Shown piece by piece: positions 36,843 to 49,825 of a stretch of 64,000 nucleotides of DNA (positions are counted from its first letter, which is position 1; each line of letters starts with the position of its first letter). The notes below the pieces were generated by a model, which saw only the letters and a list, made by a program, of their open reading frames with translations, had not been told where the DNA came from and searched no databases. The position numbers and the translations under genes were made by a program. Source of the DNA: Auanema rhodensis. Lineage: Eukaryota > Nematoda > Chromadorea > Rhabditida > Rhabditidae. Location of the stretch: positions 2,728,001-2,792,000 of the forward strand of contig OZ059894.1 of NCBI GenBank assembly GCA_964057225.1, read 5' to 3'.

Positions 36843-39800
36843 CTCAACATTGCTTCCAAAAACATTTAGACAAAAATTTTTTCGAAAAATTTCAAAATAA
36901 TTTAGCAAAAAGTAGATGTTTTTAGATTCCTTTTTTCAAGGCAAAGACGATGGACATTGTTATTCAACGAAAAAATTAATTCTTCAGGGTGAAAATCGAG
37001 GATATAAGTGTGAACTTATATCAGTTGATATCTCGGTGCATTTTTAAGCTAGCGCAAATCTGATAACACAGATCGATGCAGCTTAAAAATCCGCATCGAA
37101 TGCACTATACTACATTGAGAAACGCTTAATACAAAAATTAGTTATGATCGTTTGAAAAATGATGCATTAGTGTATATTGAGTTTCCATGTACAATCAACA
37201 TTGCTTCCAAAAACATTTTGACAAAAATTTTTTCGAAAAATTTCAAAATAATTTAGCAAAAAGTAGATGTTTTTAGATTTCTTTTTTCAAGGCAAAGACG
37301 ATGGACATTGTTATTCAACGAAAAAATTAATTCTTCAGGGTGAAAATCGAGGATATAAGTGTGAACTTATATCAGTTGATATCTCGGTGCATTTTTAAGC
37401 TAGCGCAAATCTGATAACACAGATCGATGCAGCTTAAAAATCCGCATCGAATGCACTATACTACATTGAGAAACGCTTAATACAAAAATTAGTTATGATC
37501 GTTTGAAAAATGATGCATTAGTGTATGTTGAGTTTCCATGTACACTCAACATTGCTTCCAAAAACATTTAGACAAAAATTTTTTCGAAAAATTTCAAAAT
37601 AATTTAGCAAAAAGTAGATGTTTTTAGATTCCTTTTTTCAAGGCAAAGACGATGGACATTGTTATTCAACGAAAAAATTAATTCTTTAGGGTGAAAATCG
37701 AGGATATAAGTGTGAACTTATATCAGTTGATATCTCGGTGCATTTTTAAGCTAGCGCAAATCTGATAAAACAGATCGACGCAGCTTAAAAATCCGCATCG
37801 AATGCACTATACTACATTGAGAAACGCTTAATACAAAAATTAGTTATGATCGTTTGAAAAATGATGCATTAGTGTATGTTGAGTTTCCATGTACACTCAA
37901 CATTGCTTCCAAAAACATTTTGACAAAAATTTTTTCGAAAAATTTCGAAATAATTTAGCAAAAAGTAGATGTTTTTAGATTTCTTTTTTCAAGGCAAAGA
38001 CGATGGACATTGTTATTCAACGAAAAAATTAATTCTTCAGGGTGAAAATCGAGGATATAAGTGTGAACTTATATCAGTTGATATCTCGGTGCATTTTTAA
38101 GCTAGCGCAAATCTGATAACACAGATCGATGCAGCTTAAAAATCCGCATCGAATGCACTATACTACATTGAGAAACGCTTAATACAAAAATTAGTTATGA
38201 TCGTTTGAAAAATGATGCATTAGTGTATGTTGAGTTTCCATGTACACTCAACATTGCTTCCAAAAACATTTAGACAAAAATTTTTTCGAAAAATTTCAAA
38301 ATAATTTAGCAAAAAGTAGATGTTTTTAGATTCCTTTTTTCAAGGCAAAGACGATGGACATTGTTATTCAACGAAAAAATTAATTCTTCAGGGTGAAAAT
38401 CGAGGATATAAGTGTGAACTTATATCAGTTGATATCTCGGTGCATTTTTAAGCTAGCGCAAATCTGATAACACAGATCGATGCAGCTTAAAAATCCGCAT
38501 CGAATGCACTATACTACATTGAGAAACGCTTAATACAAAAATTAGTTATGATCGTTTGAAAAATGATGCATTAGTGTATATTGAGTTTCCATGTACAATC
38601 AACATTGCTTCCAAAAACATTTTGACAAAAATTTTTTCGAAAAATTTCAAAATAATTTAGCAAAAAGTAGATGTTTTTAGATTTCTTTTTTCAAGGCAAA
38701 GACGATGGACATTGTTATTCAACGAAAAATCTAATTCTTCAGGGTGAAAATCGAGGATATAAGTGTGAACTTATATCAGTTGATATCTCGGTGCATTTTT
38801 AAGCTAGCGCAAATCTGATAACACAGATCGATGCAGCTTAAAAATCCGCATCGAATGCACTATACTACATTGAGAAACGCTTAATACAAAAATTAGTTAT
38901 GATTGTTTGAAAAATGATGCATTAGTGTATGTTGAGTTTCCATGTACACTCAACATTGCTTCCAAAAACATTTAGACAAAAATTTTTTCGAAAAATTTCA
39001 AAATAATTTAGCAGAAAGTAGATGTTTTTAGATTCCTTTTTTCAAGGCAAAGACGATGGACATTGTTATTCAACGAAAAAATTAATTCTTTAGGGTGAAA
39101 ATCGAGGATATAAGTGTGAACTTATATCAGTTGATATCTCGGTGCATTTTTAAGCTAGCGCAAATCTGATAACACAGATCGATGCAGCTTAAAAATCCGC
39201 ATCGAATGCACTATACTACATTGAGAAACGCTTAATACAAAAATTAGTTATGATCGTTTGAAAAATGATGCATTAGTGTATGTTGAGTTTCCATGTACAA
39301 TCAACATTGCTTCCAAAAACATTTTGACAAAAATTTTTTCGAAAAATTTCAAAATAATTTAGCAAAAAGTAGATGTTTTTAGATTTCTTTTTTCAAGGCA
39401 AAGACGATGGACATTGTTATTCAACGAAAAAATTAATTCTTCAGGGTGAAAATCGAGGATATAAGTGTGAACTTATATCAGTTGATATCTCGGTGCATTT
39501 TTAAGCTAGCGCAAATCTGATAACACAGATCGATGCAGCTTAAAAATCCGCATCGAATGCACTATACTACATTGAGAAACGCTTAATACAAAAATTAGTT
39601 ATGATCGTTTGAAAAATGATGCATTAGTGTATGTTGAGTTTCCATGTACACTCAACATTGCTTCCAAAAACATTTAGACAAAAATTTTTTCGAAAAATTT
39701 CAAAATAATTTAGCAAAAAGTAGATGTTTTTAGATTCCTTTTTTCAAGGCAAAGACGATGGACATTGTTATTCAACGAAAAAATTAATTCTTCAGGGTGA

Positions 39801-42107
39801 AAATCGAGGATATAAGTGTGAACTTATATCAGTTGATATCTCGGTGCATTTTTAAGCTAGCGCAAATCTGATAACACAGATCGATGCAGCTTAAAAATCC
39901 GCATCGAATGCACTATACTACATTGAGAAACGCTTAATACAAAAATTAGTTATGATCGTTTGAAAAATGATGCATTAGTGTATATTGAGTTTCCATGTAC
40001 AATCAACATTGCTTCCAAAAACATTTTGACAAAAATTTTTTCGAAAAATTTCAAAATAATTTAGCAAAAAGTAGATGTTTTTAGATTTCTTTTTTCAAGG
40101 CAAAGACGATGGACATTGTTATTCAACGAAAAAATTAATTCTTCAGGGTGAAAATCGAGGATATAAGTGTGAACTTATATCAGTTGATATCTCGGTGCAT
40201 TTTTAAGCTAGCGCAAATCTGATAACACAGATCGATGCAGCTTAAAAATCCGCATCGAATGCACTATACTACATTGAGAAACGCTTAATACAAAAATTAG
40301 TTATGATCGTTTGAAAAATGATGCATTAGTGTATGTTGAGTTTCCATGTACACTCAACATTGCTTCCAAAAACATTTAGACAAAAATTTTTTCGAAAAAT
40401 TTCAAAATAATTTAGCAAAAAGTAGATGTTTTTAGATTCCTTTTTTCAAGGCAAAGACGATGGACATTGTTATTCAACGAAAAAATTAATTCTTTAGGGT
40501 GAAAATCGAGGATATAAGTGTGAACTTATATCAGTTGATATCTCGGTGCATTTTTAAGCTAGCGCAAATCTGATAAAACAGATCGACGCAGCTTAAAAAT
40601 CCGCATCGAATGCACTATACTACATTGAGAAACGCTTAATACAAAAATTAGTTATGATCGTTTGAAAAATGATGCATTAGTGTATGTTGAGTTTCCATGT
40701 ACACTCAACATTGCTTCCAAAAACATTTTGACAAAAATTTTTTCGAAAAATTTCGAAATAATTTAGCAAAAAGTAGATGTTTTTAGATTTCTTTTTTCAA
40801 GGCAAAGACGATGGACATTGTTATTCAACGAAAAAATTAATTCTTCAGGGTGAAAATCGAGGATATAAGTGTGAACTTATATCAGTTGATATCTCGGTGC
40901 ATTTTTAAGCTAGCGCAAATCTGATAACACAGATCGATGCAGCTTAAAAATCCGCATCGAATGCACTATACTACATTGAGAAACGCTTAATACAAAAATT
41001 AGTTATGATCGTTTGAAAAATGATGCATTAGTGTATGTTGAGTTTCCATGTACACTCAACATTGCTTCCAAAAACATTTAGACAAAAATTTTTTCGAAAA
41101 ATTTCAAAATAATTTAGCAAAAAGTAGATGTTTTTAGATTCCTTTTTTCAAGGCAAAGACGATGGACATTGTTATTCAACGAAAAAATTAATTCTTCAGG
41201 GTGAAAATCGAGGATATAAGTGTGAACTTATATCAGTTGATATCTCGGTGCATTTTTAAGCTAGCGCAAATCTGATAACACAGATCGATGCAGCTTAAAA
41301 ATCCGCATCGAATGCACTATACTACATTGAGAAACGCTTAATACAAAAATTAGTTATGATCGTTTGAAAAATGATGCATTAGTGTATATTGAGTTTCCAT
41401 GTACAATCAACATTGCTTCCAAAAACATTTTGACAAAAATTTTTTCGAAAAATTTCAAAATAATTTAGCAAAAAGTAGATGTTTTTAGATTTCTTTTTTC
41501 AAGGCAAAGACGATGGACATTGTTATTCAACGAAAAATCTAATTCTTCAGGGTGAAAATCGAGGATATAAGTGTGAACTTATATCAGTTGATATCTCGGT
41601 GCATTTTTAAGCTAGCGCAAATCTGATAACACAGATCGATGCAGCTTAAAAATCCGCATCGAATGCACTATACTACATTGAGAAACGCTTAATACAAAAA
41701 TTAGTTATGATCGTTTGAAAAATGATGCATTAGTGTATGTTGAGTTTCCATGTACACTCAACATTGCTTCCAAAAACATTTAGACAAAAATTTTTTCGAA
41801 AAATTTCAAAATAATTTAGCAGAAAGTAGATGTTTTTAGATTCCTTTTTTCAAGGCAAAGACGATGGACATTGTTATTCAACGAAAAAATTAATTCTTTA
41901 GGGTGAAAATCGAGGATATAAGTGTGAACTTATATCAGTTGATATCTCGGTGCATTTTTAAGCTAGCGCAAATCTGATAACACAGATCGATGCAGCTTAA
42001 AAATCCGCATCGAATGCACTATACTACATTGAGAAACGCTTAATACAAAAATTAGTTATGATCGTTTGAAAAATGATGCATTAGTGTATGTTGAGTTTCC
42101 ATGTACA
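36843..42107 (+). repeat. Octamer higher-order repeat, period 2808 bp, with internal 1404-bp period
   Basis: Seven shared monomers at 36843-39299 recur at 39651-42107, with one A monomer (39300) between, giving a period of eight monomers. Inside, a tetramer period of 1404 bp is marked by gtatattgag at 37171, 38575, 39979 and 41383, and by ctttaggg at 37684, 39088, 40492 and 41896. Alternate tetramers differ: the ctttaggg monomers at 37545 and 40353 have a225 and c235, whereas those at 38949 and 41757 do not. Rare marks shared only at the 2808-bp spacing are aaatctaa (38731 and 41539) and gcagaaag (39014 and 41822). Confidence 0.9.
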
Positions 42108-45100
42108 CTCAACATTGCTTCCAAAAACATTTTGACAAAAATTTTTTCGAAAAATTTCGAAATAATTTAGCAAAAAGTAGATGTTTTTAGATTCCTTTTT
42201 TCAAGGCGAAGACGATGGACATTGTTATTCAACGAAAAAATTAATTCTTCAGGGTGAAAATCGAGGATATAAGTGTGAACTTATATCAGTTGATATCTCG
42301 GTGCATTTTTAAGCTAGCGCAAATCTGATAAAACAGATCGACGCAGCTTAAAAATCCGCATCGAATGCACTATACTACATTGAGAAACGCTTAATACAAA
42401 AATTAGTTATGATCGTTTGAAAAATGATGCATTAGTGTATGTTGAGTTTCCATGTACACTAAACATTGCTTCCAAAAACATTTTGACAAAAATTTTTTCG
42501 AAAAATTTCAAAATAATTTAGCAAAAAGTAGATGTTTTTAGATTTCTTTTTCAAGGCAAAGACGATGGACATTGTTATTCAACGAAAAAATTAATTCTTC
42601 AGGGTGAAAATCGAGGATATAAGTGTGAACATATATCAGTTGATATCTCGGTGCATTTTTAAGCTAGCGCAAATCTGATAACACAGATCGACGCAGCTTA
42701 AAAATCTGCATCGAATGCACTATACTACATTGAGAAACGCTTAATACAAAAATTAGTTATGATCGTTTGAAAAATGATGCATTAGTGTATGTTGAGTTTC
42801 CATGTACACTAAACATTGCTTCCAAAAACATTTTGACAAAAATTTTTTCGAAAAATTTCAAAATAATTTAGCAAAAAGTAGATGTTTTTAGATTTCTTTT
42901 TCAAGGCAAAGACGATGGACATTGTTATTCAACGAAAAAATTAATTCTTCAGGGTGAAAATCGAGGATATAAGTGTGAACATATATCAGTTGATATCTCG
43001 GTGCATTTTTAAGCTAGCGCAAATCTGATAACACAGATCGACGCAGCTTAAAAATCTGCATCGAATGCACTATACTACATTGAGAAACGCTTAATACAAA
43101 AATTAGTTATGATCGTTTGAAAAATGATGCATTAGTGTATGTTGAGTTTCCATGTACACTCAACATTGCTTCCAAAAACATTTTGACAATAATTTTTTCG
43201 AAAAATTTCAAAATAATTTAGCAAAAAGTAGATGTTTTTAGATTTCTTTTTTCAAGGCAAAGACGATGGACATTGTTATTCAACGAAAAAATTAATTCTT
43301 CAGGGTGAAAATCGAGGATATAAGTGTGAACTTATATCAGTTGATATCTCGGTGCATTTTTAAGCTAGCGCAAATCTGATAACACAGATCGATGCAGCTT
43401 AAAAATCCGCATCGAATGCACTATACTACATTGAGAAACGCTTAATACAAAAATTAGTTATGATCGTTTGAAAAATGATGCATTAGTGTATGTTGAGTTT
43501 CCATGTACACTCAACATTGCTTCCAAAAACATTTAGACAAAAATTTTTTCGAAAAATTTCAAAATAATTTAGCAAAAAGTAGATGTTTTTAGATTCCTTT
43601 TTTCAAGGCAAAGACGATGGACATTGTTATTCAACGAAAAAATTAATTCTTTAGGGTGAAAATCGAGGATATAAGTGTGAACTTATATCAGTTGATATCT
43701 CGGTGCATTTTTAAGCTAGCGCAAATCTGATAAAACAGATCGACGCAGCTTAAAAATCCGCATCGAATGCACTATACTACATTGAGAAACGCTTAATACA
43801 AAAATTAGTTATGATCGTTTGAAAAATGATGCATTAGTGTATGTTGAGTTTCCATGTACACTCAACATTGCTTCCAAAAACATTTTGACAAAAATTTTTT
43901 CGAAAAATTTCGAAATAATTTAGCAAAAAGTAGATGTTTTTAGATTCCTTTTTTCAAGGCGAAGACGATGGACATTGTTATTCAACGAAAAAATTAATTC
44001 TTCAGGGTGAAAATCGAGGATATAAGTGTGAACTTATATCAGTTGATATCTCGGTGCATTTTTAAGCTAGCGCAAATCTGATAAAACAGATCGACGCAGC
44101 TTAAAAATCCGCATCGAATGCACTATACTACATTGAGAAACGCTTAATACAAAAATTAGTTATGATCGTTTGAAAAATGATGCATTAGTGTATGTTGAGT
44201 TTCCATGTACACTAAACATTGCTTCCAAAAACATTTTGACAAAAATTTTTTCGAAAAATTTCAAAATAATTTAGCAAAAAGTAGATGTTTTTAGATTTCT
44301 TTTTCAAGGCAAAGACGATGGACATTGTTATTCAACGAAAAAATTAATTCTTCAGGGTGAAAATCGAGGATATAAGTGTGAACATATATCAGTTGATATC
44401 TCGGTGCATTTTTAAGCTAGCGCAAATCTGATAACACAGATCGATGCAGCTTAAAAATCCGCATCGAATGCACTATACTACATTGAGAAACGCTTAATAC
44501 AAAAATTAGTTATGATCGTTTGAAAAATGATGCATTAGTGTATGTTGAGTTTCCATGTACAATCAACATTGCTTCCAAAAACATTTAGACAAAATTTTTT
44601 CGAAAAATTTCAAAATAATTTAGCAAAAAGTAGATGTTTTTAGATTCCTTTTTTCAAGGCAAAGACGATGGACATTGTTATTCAACGAAAAAATTAATTC
44701 TTTAGGGTGAAAATCGAGGATATAAGTGTGAACTTATATCAGTTGATATCTCGGTGCATTTTTAAGCTAGCGCAAATCTGATAACACAGATCGATGCAGC
44801 TTAAAAATCCGCATCGAATGCACTATACTACATTGAGAAACGCTTAATACAAAAATTAGTTATGATCGTTTGAAAAATGATGCATTAGTGTATGTTGAGT
44901 TTCCATGTACACTCAACATTGCTTCCAAAAACATTTAGACAAAAATTTTTTCGAAAAATTTCAAAATAATTTAGCAAAAAGTAGATGTTTTTAGATTTCT
45001 TTTTTCAAGGCAAAGACGATGGACATTGTTATTCAACGAAAAAATTAATTCTTCAGGGTGAAAATCGAGGATATAAGTGTGAACATATATCAGTTGATAT

Positions 45101-45262
45101 CTCGGTGCATTTTTAAGCTAGCGCAAATCTGATAACACAGATCGATGCAGCTTAAAAATCCGCATCGAATGCACTATACTACATTGAGAAACGCTTAATA
45201 CAAAAATTAGTTATGATCGTTTGAAAAATGATGCATTAGTGTATGTTGAGTTTCCATGTACA
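42108..45262 (+). repeat. D-module with tandem D pair, nine monomers
   Basis: The g101/a225 monomer at 42108 is followed by two adjacent D monomers of 350 bp (42459, 42809) that look alike, then a B monomer (43159). A C monomer with t143 and a225 (43510), another g101/a225 monomer (43861) and the last D monomer of the window (44212) follow. The monomer at 44562 combines a at 1, a26 and t143 and lost one A at 44591-44594. The monomer at 44912 is a C form carrying a174. No D monomer occurs to the right of 44561. Confidence 0.8.
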
Positions 45263-48200
45263 ATCAACATTGCTTCCAAAAACATTTAGACAAAAATTTT
45301 TTCGAAAAATTTCAAAATAATTTAGCAAAAAGTAGATGTTTTTAGATTCCTTTTTTCAAGGCAAAGACGATGGACATTGTTATTCAACGAAAAAATTAAT
45401 TCTTTAGGGTGAAAATCGAGGATATAAGTGTGAACTTATATCAGTTGATATCTCGGTGCATTTTTAAGCTAGCGCAAATCTGATAAAACAGATCGACGCA
45501 GCTTAAAAATCCGCATCGAATGCACTATACTACATTGAGAAACGCTTAATACAAAAATTAGTTATGATCGTTTGAAAAATGATGCATTAGTGTATGTTGA
45601 GTTTCCATGTACACTCAACATTGCTTCCAAAAACATTTTGACAAAAATTTTTTCGAAAAATTTCAAAATAATTTAGCAAAAAGTAGATGTTTTTAGATTT
45701 CTTTTTTCAAGGCAAAGACGATGGACATTGTTATTCAACGAAAAAATTAATTCTTTAGGGTGAAAATCGAGGATATAAGTGTGAACTTATATCAGTTGAT
45801 ATCTCGGTGCATTTTTAAGCTAGCGCAAATCTGATAACACAGATCGATGCAGCTTAAAAACCCGCATCGAATGCACTATACTACATTGAGAAACGCTTAA
45901 TACAAAAATTAGTTATGATCGTTTGAAAAATGATGCATTAGTGTATGTTGAGTTTCCATGTACACTCAACATTGCTTCCAAAAACATTTTGACAAAAATT
46001 TTTTCGAAAAATTTCGAAATAATTTAGCAAAAAGTAGATGTTTTTAGATTCCTTTTTTCAAGGCGAAGACGATGGACATTGTTATTCAACGAAAAAATTA
46101 ATTCTTCAGGGTGAAAATCGAGGATATAAGTGTGAACTTATATCAGTTGATATATCGGTGCATTTTTAAGCTAGCGCAAATCTGATAAAACAGATCGACG
46201 CAGCTTAAAAATCCGCATCGAATGCACTATACTACATTGAAAAACGCTTAATACAAAAATTAGTTATGATCGTTTGAAAAATGATGCATTAGTGTATGTT
46301 GAGTTTCCATGTACACTCAACATTGCTTCCAAAAACATTTTGACAAAAATTTTTTCGAAAAATTTCAAAATAATTTAGCAAAAAGTAGATGTTTTTAGAT
46401 TTCTTTTTTCAAGGCAAAGACGATGGACATTGTTATTCAACGAAAAAATTAATTCTTCAGGGTGAAAATCGAGGATATAAGTGTGAACTTATATCAGTTG
46501 ATATCTCGGTGCATTTTTAAGCTAGCGCAAATCTGATAACACAGATCGATGCAGCTTAAAAATCCGCATCTAATGCACTATACTACATTGAGAAACGCTT
46601 AATACAAAAATTAGTTATGATCGTTTGAAAAATGATGCATTAGTGTATGTTGAGTTTCCATGTACACTCAACATTGCTTCCAAAAACATTTAGACAAAAA
46701 TTTTTTCGAAAAATTTCAAAATAATTTAGCAAAAAGTAGATGTTTTTAGATTCCTTTTTTCAAGGCAAAGACGATGGACATTGTTATTCAACGAAAAAAT
46801 TAATTCTTCAGGGTGAAAATCGAGGATATAAGTGTGAACTTATATCAGTTGATATCTCGGTGCATTTTTAAGCTAGCGCAAATCTGATAACACAGATCGA
46901 TGCAGCTTAAAAATCCGCATCGAATGCACTATACTACATTGAGAAACGCTTAATACAAAAATTAGTTATGATCGTTTGAAAAATGATGCATTAGTGTATG
47001 TTGAGTTTCCATGTACAATCAACATTGCTTCCAAAAACATTTAGACAAAAATTTTTTCGAAAAATTTCAAAATAATTTAGCAAAAAGTAGATGTTTTTAG
47101 ATTCCTTTTTTCAAGGCAAAGACGATGGACATTGTTATTCAACGAAAAAATTAATTCTTTAGGGTGAAAATCGAGGATATAAGTGTGAACTTATATCAGT
47201 TGATATCTCGGTGCATTTTTAAGCTAGCGCAAATCTGATAAAACAGATCGACGCAGCTTAAAAATCCGCATCGAATGCACTATACTACATTGAGAAACGC
47301 TTAATACAAAAATTAGTTATGATCGTTTGAAAAATGATGCATTAGTGTATGTTGAGTTTCCATGTACACTCAACATTGCTTCCAAAAACATTTTGACAAA
47401 AATTTTTTCGAAAAATTTCAAAATAATTTAGCAAAAAGTAGATGTTTTTAGATTTCTTTTTTCAAGGCAAAGACGATGGACATTGTTATTCAACGAAAAA
47501 ATTAATTCTTCAGGGTGAAAATCGAGGATATAAGTGTGAACTTATATCAGTTGATATCTCGGTGCATCTTTAAACTAGCGCAAATCTGATAACACAGATC
47601 GATGCAGCTTAAAAACCCGCATCGAATGCACTATACTACATTGAGAAACGCTTAATACAAAAATTAGTTATGATCGTTTGAAAAATGATGCATTAGTGTA
47701 TGTTGAGTTTCCATGTACACTCAACATTGCTTCCAAAAACATTTTGACAAAAATTTTTTCGAAAAATTTCGAAATAATTTAGCAAAAAGTAGATGTTTTT
47801 AGATTCCTTTTTTCAAGGCGAAGACGATGGACATTGTTATTCAACGAAAAAATTAATTCTTCAGGGTGAAAATCGAGGATATAAGTGTGAACTTATATCA
47901 GTTGATATATCGGTGCATTTTTAAGCTAGCGCAAATCTGATAAAACAGATCGACGCAGCTTAAAAATCCGCATCGAATGCACTATACTACATTGAGAAAC
48001 GCTTAATACAAAAATTAGTTATGATCGTTTGAAAAATGATGCATTAGTGTATGTTGAGTTTCCATGTACACTCAACATTGCTTCCAAAAACATTTTGACA
48101 AAAATTTTTTCGAAAAATTTCAAAATAATTTAGCAAAAAGTAGATGTTTTTAGATACCTTTTTTTAAGGTAAAGACGATGGACTTTGTTATTCAACGAAA

Positions 48201-48421
48201 AAATTAATTCTTCAGGGTGAAAATCGAGGATATAAGTGTGAACTTATATCAGTTGATATCTCGGTGCATTTTTAAGCTAGCGCAAATCTGATAACACAGA
48301 TCGATGCAGCTTAAAAATCCGCATCGAATGCACTATACTACATTGAGAAACGCTTAATACAAAAATTAGTTATGATCGTTTGAAAAATGATGCATTAGTG
48401 TATGTTGAGTTTCCATGTACA
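45263..48421 (+). repeat. Relatives of the 23-28 kb hexamer family
   Basis: Two units, 45263-47017 and 47018-48421, begin with an atcaac/a26/t143/a225 monomer, as in the 23155 block. The second unit keeps the full series: gcatctttaaact with aacccgc at 47369, atatcgg at 47720, and tacctttttttaagg with gactttg at 48071. The first unit is partly altered, with t143 and aacccgc but gcatttttaagct at 45614, atatcgg at 45965, and atctaatgc at 46316 without tacc. It therefore looks older or converted. Confidence 0.82.
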
Positions 48422-49825
48422 CTCAACATTGCTTCCAAAAACATTTAGACAAAAATTTTTTCGAAAAATTTCGAAATAATTTAGCAAAAAGTAGATGTTT
48501 TTAGATTCCTTTTTTCAAGGCGAAGACGATGGACATTGTTATTCAACGAAAAAATTAATTCTTCAGGGTGAAAATAGAGGATATAAGTGTGAACATATAT
48601 CAGTTGATATCTCGGTGCATTTTTAAGCTAGCGCAAATCTGATAACACAGATCGACGCAGCTTAAAAATCTGCATCGAATGCACTATACTACATGGAGAA
48701 ACGCTTAATACAAAAATTAGTTATGATCGTTTGAAAAATGATGCATTAGTGTATGTTGAGTTTCCATGTACACTCAACATTGCTTCCAAAAACATTTTGA
48801 CAAAAATTTTTTCGAAAAATTTCAAAATAATTTAGCAAAAAGTAGATGTTTTTAGATTCCTTTTTTCAAGGCAAAGACGATGGACAATGTTATTCAACGA
48901 AAAAATTAATTCTTCAGGGTGAAAATCGAGGATATAAGTGTGAACTTATATCAGTTGATATCTCGGTGCATTTTTAAGCTAGCGCAAATCTGATAACACA
49001 GATCGACGCAGCTTAAAAATCTGCATCGAATGCACTATACTACATTGAGAAACGCTTAATACAAAAATTAGTTATGATCGTTTGAAAAATGATGCATTAG
49101 TGTATGTTGAGTTTCCATGTACACTCAACATTGCTTCCAAAAACATTTTGACAAAAATTTTTTCGAAAAATTTCGAAATAATTTAGCAAAAAGTAGATGT
49201 TTTTAGATTTCTTTTTTCAAGGCAAAGACGATGGACATTGTTATTCAACGAAAAAATTAATTCTTCAGGGTGAAAATCGAGGATATAAGTGTGAACTTAT
49301 ATCAGTTGATATCTCGGTGCATTTTTAAGCTAGCGCAAATCTGATAACACAGATCGATGCAGCTTAAAAATCCGCATCGAATGCACTATACTACATTGAG
49401 AAACGCTTAATACAAAAATTAGTTATGATCGTTTGAAAAATGATGCATTAGTGTATGTTGAGTTTCCATGTACAATCAACATTGCTTCCAAAAACATTTT
49501 GACAAAAATTTTTTCGAAAAATTTCAAAATAATTTAGCAAAAAGTAGATGTTTTTAGATTCCTTTTTTCAAGGCGAAGACGATGGACATTGTTATTCAAC
49601 GAAAAAATTAATTCTTCAGGGTGAAAATCGAGGATATAAGTGTGAACATATATCAGTTGATATCTCGGTGCATTTTTAAGCTAGCGCAAATCTGATAACA
49701 CAGATCGACGCAGCTTAAAAATCTGCATCGAATGCACTATACTACATGGAGAAACGCTTAATACAAAAATTAGTTATGATCGTTTGAAAAATGATGCATT
49801 AGTGTATGTTGAGTTTCCATGTACA
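48422..49825 (+). repeat. G-H pair and two hybrid monomers
   Basis: A G monomer (48422) and an H monomer (48773) form the same pair seen three times at 52985-55090 and once at 6315-7016. The monomer at 49124 has g52 but otherwise the B pattern. The one at 49475 starts atcaac and has g101, a174, c235, t250 and catggag without a155, so it is a hybrid. Confidence 0.78.
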
